A stretch of DNA of 64,000 nucleotides. Origin: Sphingomonas jatrophae. GTDB lineage: Bacteria > Pseudomonadota > Alphaproteobacteria > Sphingomonadales > Sphingomonadaceae. The stretch covers positions 124,001-188,000 of the forward strand of contig NZ_FOZG01000001.1 of the NCBI RefSeq assembly GCF_900113315.1. The letters run 5' to 3'. The notes beneath the pieces were generated by a model. That model searched no databases. It was not told the DNA's origin and saw only the letters and a program-made list of their open reading frames with translations. The position numbers and the translations under genes are program-made. Shown piece after piece: positions 63,292 through 64,000 of this stretch (its first letter is position 1; each line of letters starts with the position of its first letter).

Positions 63292-63765
63292 TCAGCGTGC
63301 CTTTCGCGCGCGCCGGATGAGGTCGCGCGCCGTGTCCGCCGTCTCGGCGTCTACCTCGTCGAACTTCGGCGAGCGGCAGGACAGGCAGTAGAAATAGCGC
63401 GCCGGCCGCCCCGCAATGGTGAGCATGCCGCGCCGGGCGAGATCGATCGTCCAGCGCCCCCGGCGTCCGTCCGCGAGCCGCACGGTGCCCGCCGCATGGC
63501 AGCGCGACATGTCGAGATCGTGGACATAGGCCTGCTGGTCGACCGGATCGGCATCGCGGAAATAGCCGCGCACCTCGGCCGGCGTCAGGCGGAAGCGGCG
63601 GCAATAGGCCGCGCTCTCGTCGCCACTCACCGCCGCGGAGCGCGCGCCGTTGCGCTGGATGGTGACAGCGGTGACCCTCGGCAGCCCGCTGGCGGCGAGG
63701 ACCGGCTGGAGCGGCAGCACGGCGAGCGTCAGCGCCGCGGCGGCATGGCGGATCGTCACGCTCAC
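63292..63765 (-). CDS. Small exported protein of unknown function
   Basis: 157 residues from the GTG at 63763-63765, which overlaps the stop of the upstream amidase gene by 4 bases and so decides the start. Signal peptide (VSVTIRHAAAALTLAVLPLQPVLAAS), then a soluble domain with four cysteines, two as CLSC near the C-terminus (YFYCLSCRSPKFDE), and a basic helical tail (DTARDLIRRARKAR). Translationally coupled to the amidase, so a cell-envelope role is plausible. Family not recognised. Confidence 0.7.
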   Translation of the reverse strand: MSVTIRHAAAALTLAVLPLQPVLAASGLPRVTAVTIQRNGARSAAVSGDESAAYCRRFRLTPAEVRGYFRDADPVDQQAYVHDLDMSRCHAAGTVRLADGRRGRWTIDLARRGMLTIAGRPARYFYCLSCRSPKFDEVDAETADTARDLIRRARKAR

Positions 63766-64000
63766 CACCGCGCCGTGCTCGCCTCGGAGGGGGTCTTCTG
63801 CGAGACGGTGGGATGACGGAAGATCTCGGTGCGATTGATCTTCAGCTGCTCGCACAGGCCATCGATCAGCCAAACCAGCATTCGGTTCTGCTCCGCGGTC
63901 ACCGATTCATACTGCGCCTCGGCTTGCCCGGCGACAAGCACTGCGCGGCCGACCAGCTCGATGCCGATGCTGTCGCGATTGTCGGGATAGCGGGCGGGCA
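63762..64000 (-). CDS. N-acetylmuramoyl-L-alanine amidase, C-terminal part (partial)
   Basis: The visible 78 codons run from the right edge to the TGA at 63762-63764. They include DNRDSIGIELVG, characteristic of the amidase_2 (AmpD/T7-lysozyme-like) zinc amidases, followed by a helical section (MLVWLIDGLCEQLKINRTEIFRHPTVSQKTPSEAST) that carries the HPTVSQKTPSEA ending. Such enzymes cut the bond between N-acetylmuramic acid and the peptide stem. The N-terminus, including any signal peptide, lies outside the window. Confidence 0.75.
   Translation of the reverse strand, partial: PARYPDNRDSIGIELVGRAVLVAGQAEAQYESVTAEQNRMLVWLIDGLCEQLKINRTEIFRHPTVSQKTPSEASTARW

Noticed and set aside
1-64000. CRISPR arrays, insertion sequences, prophage or integrative elements
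   Set aside because: No regularly spaced repeats, transposase, integrase, phage structural gene or attachment-site duplication was seen. The tRNA-Ile2 gene has no duplicated 3' end nearby.

Overview
The window is high-GC chromosomal DNA that reads as an alphaproteobacterium of the sphingomonad type. Support for this comes from the large TonB-dependent receptors, the short 438-residue bacterial ProRS, the trpGDC-moaC-moeA-lexA gene order with GAAC-N7-GAAC SOS boxes in front of lexA, and several small proteins of a kind I recall from sphingomonads. This placement is inference from gene content, not from rRNA. Genes are densely packed with many 4-base stop/start overlaps. I see no insertion sequence, prophage or CRISPR array.

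Region 1 (1-15.4 kb) is mixed core and accessory. It holds a Crp/Fnr regulator, purC, a DUF4349-like lipoprotein, a Gre-type factor, a three-gene MFS/HlyD/NodT efflux operon, an exported RidA homologue, a CYTH-CHAD protein, a class V aminotransferase, a membrane diguanylate cyclase, a glutamine amidotransferase and two small exported proteins.

Region 2 (15.5-36.2 kb) is the most distinctive. It has an Oar-like TonB receptor on the minus strand, then a plus-strand block: a small exported TPR-like protein, prepilin peptidase (gspO), a beta-helix-like lipoprotein, a second TonB receptor, and a complete gspCDEFGHIJKLMN type II secretion operon. Pho-box-like direct repeats with an 11-base period precede three transcription units in this block. 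The one before gspC (CTGTCAT-N4-CTGTCAT) is a perfect match to the enterobacterial consensus. I read the block as a phosphate-starvation-controlled secretion and uptake module; that is inference.

Region 3 (36.2-51.5 kb) holds a ROK kinase overlapping an Lrp regulator, a degenerate histidine kinase-like protein, a polysaccharide deacetylase, tRNA-Ile2(CAT), a His-rich CDF metal exporter, lexA, moeA, moaC, trpC, trpD, trpG, a PAS-GGDEF protein on the opposite strand, then trpE and ppiD.

Region 4 (51.6-64 kb) is housekeeping: tpiA, secG, pyrG, proS, a LolCE-type permease with lolD, dnaE, several microproteins, and at the right edge a small exported protein and the end of an N-acetylmuramoyl-L-alanine amidase gene. 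A roughly 700-base gap between pyrG and proS contains a REP-like inverted repeat, a proline-rich microprotein and a structured stretch ending in a terminator-like hairpin.
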